NCBI GenBank assembly: GCA_030832235.1
Contig: JAURJO010000428.1
Span: 1 to 6,045 of the forward strand
Reading direction: 5' to 3'
Source of the DNA: Verrucomicrobiota bacterium
GTDB taxonomy: Bacteria; Verrucomicrobiota; Verrucomicrobiia; Opitutales; Opitutaceae
DNA: 6,045 bases
Shown piece after piece: positions 1 through 5,644 of the stretch (positions are counted from its first letter, which is position 1; each line of letters opens with the position of its first letter). The position numbers and the translations under genes were made by a program. The notes below the pieces were generated by a model that was given only the letters and a program-made list of their open reading frames with translations, made no database searches and was not told the DNA's origin.

Positions 1-366
1 ATCCTGGACGGCGATGCTCGTGCCCACTTTCCCGCGGGTGCGCCAGTGGGCGATGATGTCGCGCCAGTCGTCGGCGCCGAGCGCCTCCTTGAAGGCGCGG
101 AACTCGATCAATTCGCTGCGCGAGGGTTTGTAGCCGCGCAGCCCCAGCTGTGCGGATGCGGTCCACTCGCGCGCCTTGCGATCGCGATCCTCGGCGTTGG
201 CGAAACTTTCGGTCTCTCTCTTTCCGTCAATCCGACGCTGAACACAGTAGGGTTTGGCGGGCCGATCGAAGCGATCAAAGCATCGGATTCCGCGCCCCAG
301 ATCTGGTTGCTGGGTACACTTTGGTTGTCGTTTGGTTGCCATTTCCGGTTGCCGGATGGTTGCCAT
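1..366 (-). CDS. Putative tyrosine-recombinase integrase, N-terminal part (continues beyond left edge)
   Basis: The frame is open for 122 codons from an ATG at 366-364 to base 1, with no stop, so only the N-terminus is visible. The first 24 residues are short, basic and repetitive (MATIRQPE then MATKRQPK). Residues 38-55 read KPYCVQRRIDGKRETESF, the pattern of an integrase arm-binding/AP2-like N-terminal domain (aromatic-x-V-x-basic, DGKR, then a SF-x-x-x-E/D turn). A helical stretch with EFRAFKEALG and WRDIIAHWRTRG follows, resembling the segment before the SAM-like core-binding domain. The catalytic R-H-R-Y residues would lie outside the window. The start is supported by AGGA seven bases upstream (377-374). 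The gene lies 86 bp from the 3' end of a tRNA-Ala, the usual place for the integrase of a tRNA-integrated element. The family call is inferred from N-terminal pattern plus context; another DNA-binding protein is possible. Confidence 0.6.
   Translation of the reverse strand, partial: MATIRQPEMATKRQPKCTQQPDLGRGIRCFDRFDRPAKPYCVQRRIDGKRETESFANAEDRDRKAREWTASAQLGLRGYKPSRSELIEFRAFKEALGADDWRDIIAHWRTRGKVGTSIAVQD
305..362 (-). repeat. Five helically spaced CAACC (GGTTG) repeats in the 5' end of the integrase-like gene
   Basis: On the plus strand GGTTG occurs at 305-309, 323-327, 334-338, 347-351 and 358-362, giving start-to-start spacings of 18, 11, 13 and 11 bp. The four right-hand copies form a 24-bp tandem pair on the minus strand (366-343 and 342-319) identical at 18 of 24 positions, each beginning ATGGCAACCA. 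Repeats about one helical turn apart beside a tRNA attachment site suggest integrase arm-type or excisionase binding sites, but this is inference. They also encode the repetitive protein N-terminus, so the repeat could be a peptide duplication instead. Confidence 0.55.
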
Positions 367-369
367 TTT

Positions 370-410
370 CGTGTCCTTTCGGGTTCTGTTCCTTCCTCTG
401 TAGGGACACG
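370..410 (-). promoter_or_regulatory. Inverted repeat overlapping the integrase ribosome-binding site
   Basis: CGTGTCC at 370-376 and GGACACG at 404-410 (plus strand) are perfect 7-bp inverted copies with 27 bases between them. On the minus-strand transcript the downstream arm, GGACACG, contains most of the AGGA Shine-Dalgarno-like sequence for the ATG at 366. Pairing would therefore hide the ribosome-binding site. Alternatively the two arms may be a protein-binding site near the attachment site. The repeat is seen directly; either function is inferred. Confidence 0.4.
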
Positions 411-422
411 TTCCAGCGGTAA

Positions 423-455
423 CCACCGAACCCCCTTCGGGGTGGACTTTGGTGG
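423..455 (-). repeat. Nested inverted repeat immediately 3' of the tRNA
   Basis: On the plus strand CCACC (423-427) pairs with GGTGG (451-455), and inside it ACCCC (430-434) pairs with GGGGT (439-443) around the loop CTTC. The outer arm includes the last bases of the tRNA CCA end (453-455). No T-run follows on the minus strand, so it is not a typical intrinsic terminator. It may be a 3' processing or termination hairpin for the tRNA, or core structure of the attachment site. Confidence 0.35.
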
Positions 456-492
456 TGGACCCTAGCGGGTTCGAACCGCTGACCTCCTCAAT
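453..492. other. Candidate attachment site (att) in the tRNA-Ala 3' half
   Basis: Integrative elements that target tRNA genes usually recombine within the T arm or anticodon region and carry a copy of the tRNA 3' end, keeping the tRNA whole. Here the integrase-like gene lies just beyond the tRNA 3' end, so the core site should lie somewhere in the 3' half of the gene. The matching copy would sit at the far end of the element, left of this window, so the exact limits cannot be seen. The placement is inference. Confidence 0.35.
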
Positions 493-528
493 GCCATTGA
501 GGCGCTCTACCAACTGAGCTAAGAGCCC
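453..528 (-). tRNA. tRNA-Ala (anticodon GGC)
   Basis: The minus strand folds into a complete 76-nt cloverleaf. The acceptor stem is GGGCTCT with AGGGTCC, the D arm is GCTC/GAGC with an AGTTGGTA loop, and the anticodon stem is CCTCA/TGAGG around ATGGCAT (anticodon GGC, reading alanine GCC/GCU). The T arm is AGCGG/CCGCT around TTCGAAC. Discriminator A and an encoded CCA follow. The third acceptor pair is G-U, the known identity determinant for alanyl-tRNA synthetase. It lies 58 bp downstream of the tonB-like gene on the same strand. I see no convincing promoter of its own and no strong terminator between them. Its 3' end faces the integrase-like gene, so this tRNA is a likely integration target that remains intact. 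Confidence 0.97.
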
Positions 529-586
529 GTTTCACCTGCGAGCCTTCAGAAAAATCAAGGTAACGCCTCGCGATGCAAGGACTTTT

Positions 587-1546
587 TCAACCTTCGCTCA
601 GTTCGCGCATCGAGAAGGTGAACTCGACGGTCTCGGCCTTCTTGTCGGGGCGCGCGGGCATTTTCATGCGGCGGATAGTCTCGAGCACGGCGTCATCGAA
701 TTGCCGGCTGCCTGAACTCTTCAACACCCGCGGGCTCGCCAGACTGCCGTCGGGATTGCTGCGCACCTGGAACGTGGCCTTCAGCGTTTCCGCCAACCCG
801 GGCGGTGGATCGAACCTCCGCCGCAGCTCCTCCTTGAAGTACTGGTCGTAGGCGGCGAGCACGTCGTCCCCCGTGGCTTTAAGGGCCTTGCCGCCCGCGC
901 CGCCGGATTTGTTGGCGGTTGACCCGCCAACGACCCCCTTCGCGATGCCCTCGGCATCGACGCGCGCGACTTTCGTCGCGGCGCCGGATTTGCCCGCGGG
1001 GGCCTTGCCCTTTTGCGCGCGGTCAAACTCCTCCTTGCTCATCCGCTTCTTTTCCTCGGCGATTCGCTTCGCCTCGGCCTCGCGCTCCTTGCGGATCTGC
1101 TGCTTCGCTTTCGCATCCCCGCGCACGATCGCGTAATCGATCTTCTTCTTGAAATTCGGCGGGGCGTCATCCGCCGCAACCGCATTCTTCGTTACCGGCG
1201 TCCTCGGTGCGGGCGGGGCCACCGGGGCAGGAACGGGCGCAGGCGGCGGAGTGACGGGCTCCGGCGGCGCCGAACGCTCGACCACCGGTTCGGGCGTCGG
1301 GACCGGCCGCGGAGCGGGGGCCGCCGGCACCGGCACGCTGATTCCACCCGGCACGCCCAACGCCGGCGCCTCGCGCGCGGAAAAGTTATCCCCCTCCCCC
1401 GCCACCAACTCGATCACCTTACCGATCTCCTCCTCGCGGGTCGCGGTCCAGCCGGCCAGCAGCGCGAGCGCGATGATCGCAGCGTGCAGCGAGGACGACA
1501 GGACGAACGCCCGGAACGAAGTGGGACTGACGGCTTCGGCGCTCAT
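587..1546 (-). CDS. TonB/TolA-family energy transducer
   Basis: This 319-aa protein is the likely periplasm-spanning arm that carries proton-motive-force energy from a TolQ/ExbB-TolR/ExbD motor to the outer membrane. One signal-anchor helix spans about residues 15-33 and carries a Ser-x-x-x-His motif (S17, H21), known in TonB to contact the motor. Next come a Pro/Ala/Val-rich stretch (about 63-118), a Lys/Glu/Ala-rich presumed helix (about 131-180, TolA-like), a Gly-rich linker (about 181-226) and a TonB/TolA C-terminal domain (about 227-316) containing NPDGSL, VLKSSGSRQFDDAV and IRRMKMP. The ATG is preceded by GGAAGG three bases away (1555-1550), the clearest SD in the operon. It is last of three genes, 25 bp after the TolR/ExbD-like gene. 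The mix of TonB-like and TolA-like parts leaves the symbol open, and no tolB or pal follows. Confidence 0.88.
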   Translation of the reverse strand: MSAEAVSPTSFRAFVLSSSLHAAIIALALLAGWTATREEEIGKVIELVAGEGDNFSAREAPALGVPGGISVPVPAAPAPRPVPTPEPVVERSAPPEPVTPPPAPVPAPVAPPAPRTPVTKNAVAADDAPPNFKKKIDYAIVRGDAKAKQQIRKEREAEAKRIAEEKKRMSKEEFDRAQKGKAPAGKSGAATKVARVDAEGIAKGVVGGSTANKSGGAGGKALKATGDDVLAAYDQYFKEELRRRFDPPPGLAETLKATFQVRSNPDGSLASPRVLKSSGSRQFDDAVLETIRRMKMPARPDKKAETVEFTFSMRELSEG

Positions 1547-1571
1547 GTTCCTTCCGTTCCGAAAACCGCGC

Positions 1572-2000
1572 TTAGTCGGTCTTGAAGTCGAATTTCACGC
1601 GCGTGAGTCCGGCACGCTGCACCTCGTTGATGAGGTCGGCAACCTTCTGGTACGGGACCGTCGCGTCCCCGCGAATCCGGATCACCGGCGGCTTCGCCTC
1701 GCCGGCGAGCGAGCCCAAGCGGCTGCGGAGTTGCGCGAGCGTGAGCGAGTTGGCCGGTGAATCCACGTAGTAACCACGGGCGTCGACCCCGACCGCGATG
1801 TGCTTCTCATCGGGCTGGTTCTTCGGCTGCGCGGACTTCGCGACCGAGGGAAGGTTAACACCCACCGCCTGCTCCTGCTGCATCAGCGGCGTCGCCACCA
1901 TGAAGATGACGAGCAGCATGAACCCGAGGTCGATCAGGTTGGTGACGTTGAGGTCCGCGATCGGATGCGATCCGCGGTAGCGCCGGAAATTGCGGGCCAT
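1572..2000 (-). CDS. TolR/ExbD-family biopolymer transport protein
   Basis: This 142-aa protein is the usual TolR/ExbD length. It is a single-pass inner-membrane subunit whose transmembrane aspartate takes part in proton flow through the TolQ/ExbB channel. A short basic cytoplasmic tail (residues 1-15) precedes the signature ADLNVTNLIDLGFMLLVIFM; D24 matches the conserved intramembrane Asp, and the helix runs about 22-40. Residues 41-142 form the periplasmic domain, including IAVGVDARGYYVD, PPVIRIRGDATVPYQKVADL and a C-terminal GLTRVKFDFKTD, as expected for the TolR/ExbD fold. The ATG at 2000 lies 10 bp after the stop of the upstream channel gene. The gap, GCCGCCCGCC, has no SD, so translation is probably coupled to the preceding gene. 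TolR and ExbD cannot be separated from sequence alone. Confidence 0.92.
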   Translation of the reverse strand: MARNFRRYRGSHPIADLNVTNLIDLGFMLLVIFMVATPLMQQEQAVGVNLPSVAKSAQPKNQPDEKHIAVGVDARGYYVDSPANSLTLAQLRSRLGSLAGEAKPPVIRIRGDATVPYQKVADLINEVQRAGLTRVKFDFKTD

Positions 2001-2010
2001 GGCGGGCGGC

Positions 2011-2715
2011 TCAGTGCATCTCCAGTTCGATGCGGTCGGCGAGCGCGCTCGAGTAGTTCTCGAGCTCGGTGATCATCCGGCGCGTGTGGCCGAGGAGCAG
2101 GTTGTAGCCGAAGACGGAGGGAATCGCGACCACGAGGCCGGCGATGGTGGCGAGCATCGCTCCGGAAACGCCGGGCGCGAGCTGCTGGATGCCCGCGGTC
2201 TGCTGGGTGGCGACGGCGCTGAACGCCTCCATCACGCCCCAGACCGTGCCGAGCAGGCCGATGAACGGCGCGCCCGAGACGATGGACGCGAGAAAGATCA
2301 TGTTGGACTCGTAGCGCAGCGTCTGGCGGCCGATCGCGCGCTGGATGGCGTTCTCGGCCTGCTCGAGGCGCGCACGAGGATTGAGGGCCTGGCCGCGCTC
2401 GCGTTCAAAGGCGGCGGCCCGCTTGTAGCTCTCCAGGGCGTCGGCGAACACATCGGCATACGGGATCGAACGCCGCTGCAGCCAGGACTCCGGCACATCG
2501 AGGAGCGCGCGTTGGTCGCGCAGGTGCATCTCAAACGAGAGGTTCAGCACCCGCAGGCGCTTCAGCTCGGCGTGCTTTCCAAACATCACCGTCCAAGCGA
2601 CCAGGCTGCACACGCCGAGGCCGAGGACGATCACCTTGTCGATGGTGCCGCAACGCTCGAAGATCTCGATGATGTTGGCGGCGAGGAACGGAGTGACCGG
2701 GAGAAGCGCGGACAT
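2011..2715 (-). CDS. MotA/TolQ/ExbB-family proton channel protein
   Basis: This is the inner-membrane channel subunit of a TolQ-TolR or ExbB-ExbD motor. I place the start at the ATG at 2715 (234 aa, close to the usual 230-245). An in-frame GTG at 2778 would add 21 polar residues that do not resemble the family. TM1 is about residues 28-46. A cytoplasmic segment (about 47-137) has charged helices. The signature SGAPFIGLLGTVWGVMEAF (about 147-165) marks TM2, and LAPGVSGAMLATIAGLVVAI plus PSVFGYN (about 179-205) marks TM3. The threonines in GTVW and LATIAG match the conserved pore threonines of the family. It is the first gene of a minus-strand operon. The start lacks a purine-rich SD (CACTCAACA before ATG). 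Its promoter should lie in the 134-bp gap shared with the divergent PfkB gene. Confidence 0.92.
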   Translation of the reverse strand: MSALLPVTPFLAANIIEIFERCGTIDKVIVLGLGVCSLVAWTVMFGKHAELKRLRVLNLSFEMHLRDQRALLDVPESWLQRRSIPYADVFADALESYKRAAAFERERGQALNPRARLEQAENAIQRAIGRQTLRYESNMIFLASIVSGAPFIGLLGTVWGVMEAFSAVATQQTAGIQQLAPGVSGAMLATIAGLVVAIPSVFGYNLLLGHTRRMITELENYSSALADRIELEMH

Positions 2716-2849
2716 TGTTGAGTGCGCGAACAGTTGCCGGCTTTGACAGCGCCGTTCAACGGAAAAGCCCCTCGGCACGCGCCTTCGACGTGAATTCTGT
2801 TTGCCGGTGCCACACGCGCGGCGTGTTCTCGCCTTGAACGTTTCCCGCC
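2716..2849. promoter_or_regulatory. Divergent intergenic region with two inverted repeats
   Basis: This 134-bp gap separates two divergently transcribed operons, so promoters for both should lie here. A TTGACA hexamer is present on the plus strand at 2743-2748, but no convincing -10 box sits 16-18 bp beyond it. Two perfect short inverted repeats are visible: CCGTT-C-AACGG (2752-2762) and ACACGC-GCG-GCGTGT (2812-2826). The second ends 23 bp before the PfkB ATG and could be an operator or a leader hairpin. Promoter presence is inferred from gene layout, and exact elements are not identified. Confidence 0.5.
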
Positions 2850-3956
2850 ATGTTCCGCCAACGCACCCTCCAGCAGATCGCGCAACACCGCGGCGCCCTC
2901 ACGGGCCGCCGCGCCTTCGTCGGCTTCGACGGCTTCGTGGACACCATCGTCACGCCGGTCGGGCTCCGCCGCGCCCAGGGCGAGGACTTCACGCCGATCG
3001 CGACGCTCACCGAGCTGGGCCAGCGCGTGCTCGCGGCCGCCGGCAAGAGCACGAACATCGAGCTCTACCCGCGGATGGACAAACTCGGCGGCAACGGTCC
3101 GATCATGGCCAACGCGCTGCTGGGCGGCGGGCTCGGTGTCACCTACGTGGGTGCGCTCGGCACGCCGGTGCATCCGGTCTTCGCGGAGATGGCTCGGCGC
3201 GCCCGAACCTACTCCCTGTGCGCGGCGGCCAGCACGACCGCGATCGAACTGCAGGACGGCAAGCTCATGCTCGGCATGATGCGCAGCCTCGACGACATCA
3301 CCTTCGCCCGCATCCGGGAGACCGTGGGCACGGCGCGGCTGGACGAGGAGATCGGAGGCGCCGCGCTGCTCGCGTTCGTGAACTGGACGATGATCCCGCA
3401 CATGACGGCGATCTTCACTTCGCTCGTGGAGGAGGTCCTGCCGCGGCTGCCCGCCAGGCCGGACCGGGTTTTCTTCTTCGACCTCGCTGACCCGGAAAAG
3501 CGTTCGGCCGACGACCTGCGCGGCGCGCTCGCCGCCATCGCCCGTTTCGGCCGGTTTGGACGCGTGGTCCTCGGGCTGAACCTCAAGGAGGCGCAGCAGG
3601 TGGCGGCCGCGCTTGGTTTCGCGCAACCCGGCAAGGACGAAACCTCGCTGCGCGCCGCCGCTGCGGCGATCCGCGCCAAGCTGGATGTCGCCACCGTCGT
3701 CATCCATCCGACCGACTCGGCCGCGTGCGCCACGGCCGCCGGCAGCGCATGGGTGCCCGGACCGTTCACCGACCGGCCGCTCATCACGACCGGCGCGGGC
3801 GACCACTTCAACGCCGGTTTCGCGACCGGCGCGGTGATGGGTCTCGACGCCGAGGGCTGTCTCGCGCTCGGCGTCTCCACCAGCGGACATTACGTTCGCA
3901 CCGGGGAAAGCCCGACGCTCGCGCAGCTCGAAACCTTCCTCGCCAACTGGCGCTGA
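2850..3956 (+). CDS. PfkB-family carbohydrate/nucleoside kinase, substrate unknown
   Basis: This 368-aa protein should phosphorylate a sugar or nucleoside hydroxyl using ATP. The N-terminal GFDGFVDTIV (25-34) has an Asp where PfkB enzymes bind substrate. LGGNGPIMANAL (79-90) is the glycine-rich first signature. FDLADPEKRS (210-219) is the mid-domain Asp-Pro-x-x-Arg type segment, N244-L-K-E247 matches the NxxE metal/phosphate motif, and ITTGAGDHFNAGF (312-324) is the second PfkB signature with catalytic base D318 and an anion hole. The core appears intact and active. It is slightly longer than ribokinase-type members (about 300-330) and its N-terminus differs from their GNxxxD pattern, so substrate cannot be assigned. 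The ATG follows TTTCCCGCC with no SD. tmk starts 17 bp after its stop, suggesting co-transcription. Confidence 0.9.
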   Translation: MFRQRTLQQIAQHRGALTGRRAFVGFDGFVDTIVTPVGLRRAQGEDFTPIATLTELGQRVLAAAGKSTNIELYPRMDKLGGNGPIMANALLGGGLGVTYVGALGTPVHPVFAEMARRARTYSLCAAASTTAIELQDGKLMLGMMRSLDDITFARIRETVGTARLDEEIGGAALLAFVNWTMIPHMTAIFTSLVEEVLPRLPARPDRVFFFDLADPEKRSADDLRGALAAIARFGRFGRVVLGLNLKEAQQVAAALGFAQPGKDETSLRAAAAAIRAKLDVATVVIHPTDSAACATAAGSAWVPGPFTDRPLITTGAGDHFNAGFATGAVMGLDAEGCLALGVSTSGHYVRTGESPTLAQLETFLANWR

Positions 3957-3973
3957 ACGCGCATCCTTTTTAC

Positions 3974-4621
3974 ATGCCTTTGAAGCAAAAACCGTCCGGC
4001 CGGCTCATTTCGTTCGAGGGATCCGAGGGCTCGGGCAAGTCCACCCAGATCGCGCGCCTCGCCGCGCACTTTCAGGGGCTGAAGCGCGAGGTTGTGACGA
4101 CGCGTGAGCCCGGCGGCACCGAGATCGGCGAGCAGATCCGCAACATCATCGTCCATAACTCGCGCGGCGACGAGATGTGTGCCGAAACCGAGCTGCTTCT
4201 ATTCACCGCTGCGCGCGCGCAGTTGGTGCGGGAAGTGATCGCCCCGGCGCTGCTTCGCGGAGCGCTCGTGTTGAGCGACCGCTTCCTCGATTCGTCGACC
4301 GTCTACCAAGGCATCGGCCGCAACCTCGCCGTCGACCCGGTTAACCAGATCAACCGTTTCGCCGTGGGCAATGTGATGCCCGACCTGACCCTCGTGCTCG
4401 ACGTGCCGGAGTCCGTCAGCCTCGCCCGTCTGAAGCAGCGCGCCTCCGACCTCCCGGACCGCATGGAACGCGAGAACATCGATTTCTACCGCAAGGTGCG
4501 CGAAGGCTACCTCGTCCTCGCGAAGAGCATGCCCGAGCGCTTCGTCGTCATCGACGGCACGCGCGATCAGGATTGGATTGAGAAGACCATCCGCACCGCC
4601 GTGACGGAGCGCCTCAAGTAG
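3974..4621 (+). CDS. tmk: Thymidylate kinase (dTMP kinase)
   Basis: The enzyme phosphorylates dTMP to dTDP with ATP, an essential cytosolic step towards dTTP. The protein is 215 aa, normal for the family. Visible motifs are the P-loop GSEGSGKST (16-24), TREPGGT (43-49) whose Arg contacts dTMP, and LSDRFLDSSTVYQG (100-113), which carries the DR motif and nucleotide-binding residues. A lid region around DLPDRMERENIDFYRKVREGY follows. The lid carries basic residues near DRMERE as in E. coli-type enzymes. I chose the ATG at 3974 because it gives a family-typical N-terminus just before the P-loop; the frame is open further upstream, but there it overlaps the PfkB gene. No SD is present (CCTTTTTAC before ATG). 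holB starts 11 bp after the TAG stop, a pairing common in bacteria. Confidence 0.97.
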   Translation: MPLKQKPSGRLISFEGSEGSGKSTQIARLAAHFQGLKREVVTTREPGGTEIGEQIRNIIVHNSRGDEMCAETELLLFTAARAQLVREVIAPALLRGALVLSDRFLDSSTVYQGIGRNLAVDPVNQINRFAVGNVMPDLTLVLDVPESVSLARLKQRASDLPDRMERENIDFYRKVREGYLVLAKSMPERFVVIDGTRDQDWIEKTIRTAVTERLK

Positions 4622-4632
4622 TCCACCGCTTC

Positions 4633-5613
4633 ATGCCCGCCGCCGCCCCCTGGCCGACCCGCCTTGCCGGCACCCCCGCGGTCGCCGTCATCGAGCAGGC
4701 GATCGCGCGCCAAAGGTTGTCCCACAGCCTGCTGCTGCAGGGCGAAGATCTCTCCGTGCTGACGCAGGTCGCGCTCGCGATCGCGGACCGACTTCTGAAC
4801 CCGCCGGGGGCCGCCGGTAGTTTCCCGCCGGAAAGCCATCCCGACTGCTTTCACCTCCGGCCCACCGGACGCGCGCGAATGATCCGGATCGGCGATGACG
4901 CCCGCAGCCCCGCCACCATGCGCGAATTCATCGCGCGCCTCACCGTGAGCCCGGCGGTCGCGACCCGGAAGGTCGGCATCGTGCACGAGGCCGACCGCAT
5001 GAACACCGAGTCGGCCAACGCGTTTCTCAAGACCCTCGAGGAACCGCCCGGGCACTCGACCCTGCTCCTGCTCACGACGCGGCCGCACGCATTGCTGCCG
5101 ACCATCCGCAGCCGCGTCCTCACGTTCCGTTTCCCCGGCGCCGGCGCTCCCATCGCGGCCGACGGTTGGGAGGCCTGGTTGTCGGATTACAAAGCCTGGC
5201 TCGAACGGCTGGTCGAGGGCGTCGGCGGCGATCGTCGGGCGGTGGCATCCCAGATCATGGGCCTGTACGGTCTCGTGGCGCGTTTCGGCGCCGTGCTCGA
5301 TTTCGCGACGGAGGAGATCTGGAAGCAGCGCAAAGCGACTCTGCCCGAGGAACTTTCCGAGGACGAGTCGGTCGCGATCGAGACGGGCATCGCCAACGGT
5401 CTCCGCACACGCCTGCTCGCGGAAGTCGAGCGCGCCACGCGCGACTTCGCGCAACCCCGGCTCGCCGCCGGCGACGAGCATGTCCGGCGCGCCCTCGTCG
5501 CCGCCGTCGGCGAACTCGAGCACCATGGCGGGCTGCTGCGGCTCAATCTCAACGAATCGACCGCCCTCGAGGGCTTCCTGCTCGCCTCGCTGCGGATCTG
5601 GTCACGCCGTTGA
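4633..5613 (+). CDS. holB: DNA polymerase III clamp-loader subunit delta'
   Basis: This 326-aa protein is the AAA+ delta' subunit that helps the gamma/tau-delta complex open and load the beta sliding clamp at the replication fork. The opening RLSHSLLLQG (28-37) is the usual first strand and helix. VGIVHEADRMNTESANAFLK followed by TLEEPPG (114-140) is the hallmark delta'/gamma segment, and TLLLLTTRPHALLPTIRSRV (143-162) is the sensor-1 and arginine-finger strand. The Walker A loop is absent: GEDLSVLTQ stands where GxxGxGKT would be, as is normal for a non-ATP-binding delta'. Two differences from E. coli are visible: no four-cysteine zinc module (only C72), and the SRC motif reads S160-R161-V162. 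The C-terminal region (about 180-326) is helical and poorly conserved. It follows tmk by 11 bp and has no SD. Confidence 0.92.
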   Translation: MPAAAPWPTRLAGTPAVAVIEQAIARQRLSHSLLLQGEDLSVLTQVALAIADRLLNPPGAAGSFPPESHPDCFHLRPTGRARMIRIGDDARSPATMREFIARLTVSPAVATRKVGIVHEADRMNTESANAFLKTLEEPPGHSTLLLLTTRPHALLPTIRSRVLTFRFPGAGAPIAADGWEAWLSDYKAWLERLVEGVGGDRRAVASQIMGLYGLVARFGAVLDFATEEIWKQRKATLPEELSEDESVAIETGIANGLRTRLLAEVERATRDFAQPRLAAGDEHVRRALVAAVGELEHHGGLLRLNLNESTALEGFLLASLRIWSRR

Positions 5614-5644
5614 CCCGGCTGGGATTCAGCGGCCGCGCGCCGGG
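5614..5644. terminator. Possible hairpin between convergent genes
   Basis: CCCGGC (5614-5619) and GCCGGG (5639-5644) are perfect inverted copies with 19 bases between them, which include the palindrome GCGGCCGC (5629-5636). It begins just after the holB stop and overlaps the 3' end of the convergent gene. The position fits a bidirectional transcription barrier, but there is no T-run on either side. In such GC-rich DNA a 6-bp match may be chance. Confidence 0.2.

Noticed and set aside
178..185. GCGATCGC palindrome
   Set aside because: It is a single octamer in GC-rich coding sequence; chance is sufficient.
46..465. Plus-strand open frame of 139 codons
   Set aside because: It runs antisense to the integrase-like gene and into the tRNA. 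The protein has no recognisable domain, and the minus-strand reading explains the sequence better.
529..586. Possible terminator between the tonB-like gene and the tRNA (CCTTGC-ATC-GCGAGG on the minus strand)
   Set aside because: The stem is 6 bp with a G-T pair, and the nearest T-run is about 11 bases further on, too far for an intrinsic terminator.
1149..1760. Plus-strand Gly/Ala/Thr-rich frame of 203 codons
   Set aside because: This is the complement of the Pro-rich tonB-like linker; low complexity is inherited from that gene.
2743..2766. TTGACA as a plus-strand promoter -35 box
   Set aside because: No -10-like hexamer lies at a suitable distance, so no specific promoter can be supported.
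2716..2778. GTG at 2778 as start of the TolQ/ExbB-type gene
   Set aside because: It adds 21 polar residues unlike the family, and the ATG at 2715 gives typical length.
2631..3890. Long minus-strand open frame (419 codons) opposite the PfkB gene
   Set aside because: The Arg/Gly/Glu/Asp-rich composition is typical of antisense reading of GC-rich genes. It also overlaps the well-supported channel gene at its end.
3725..3973. Upstream extension of the tmk frame
   Set aside because: The extra 83 residues are Arg/His-rich and overlap the PfkB C-terminus out of frame. The ATG at 3974 gives a normal thymidylate kinase N-terminus.
4567..5526. Minus-strand open frame of 319 codons opposite holB
   Set aside because: It is an antisense shadow of a well-motivated delta' gene; no motif is visible.
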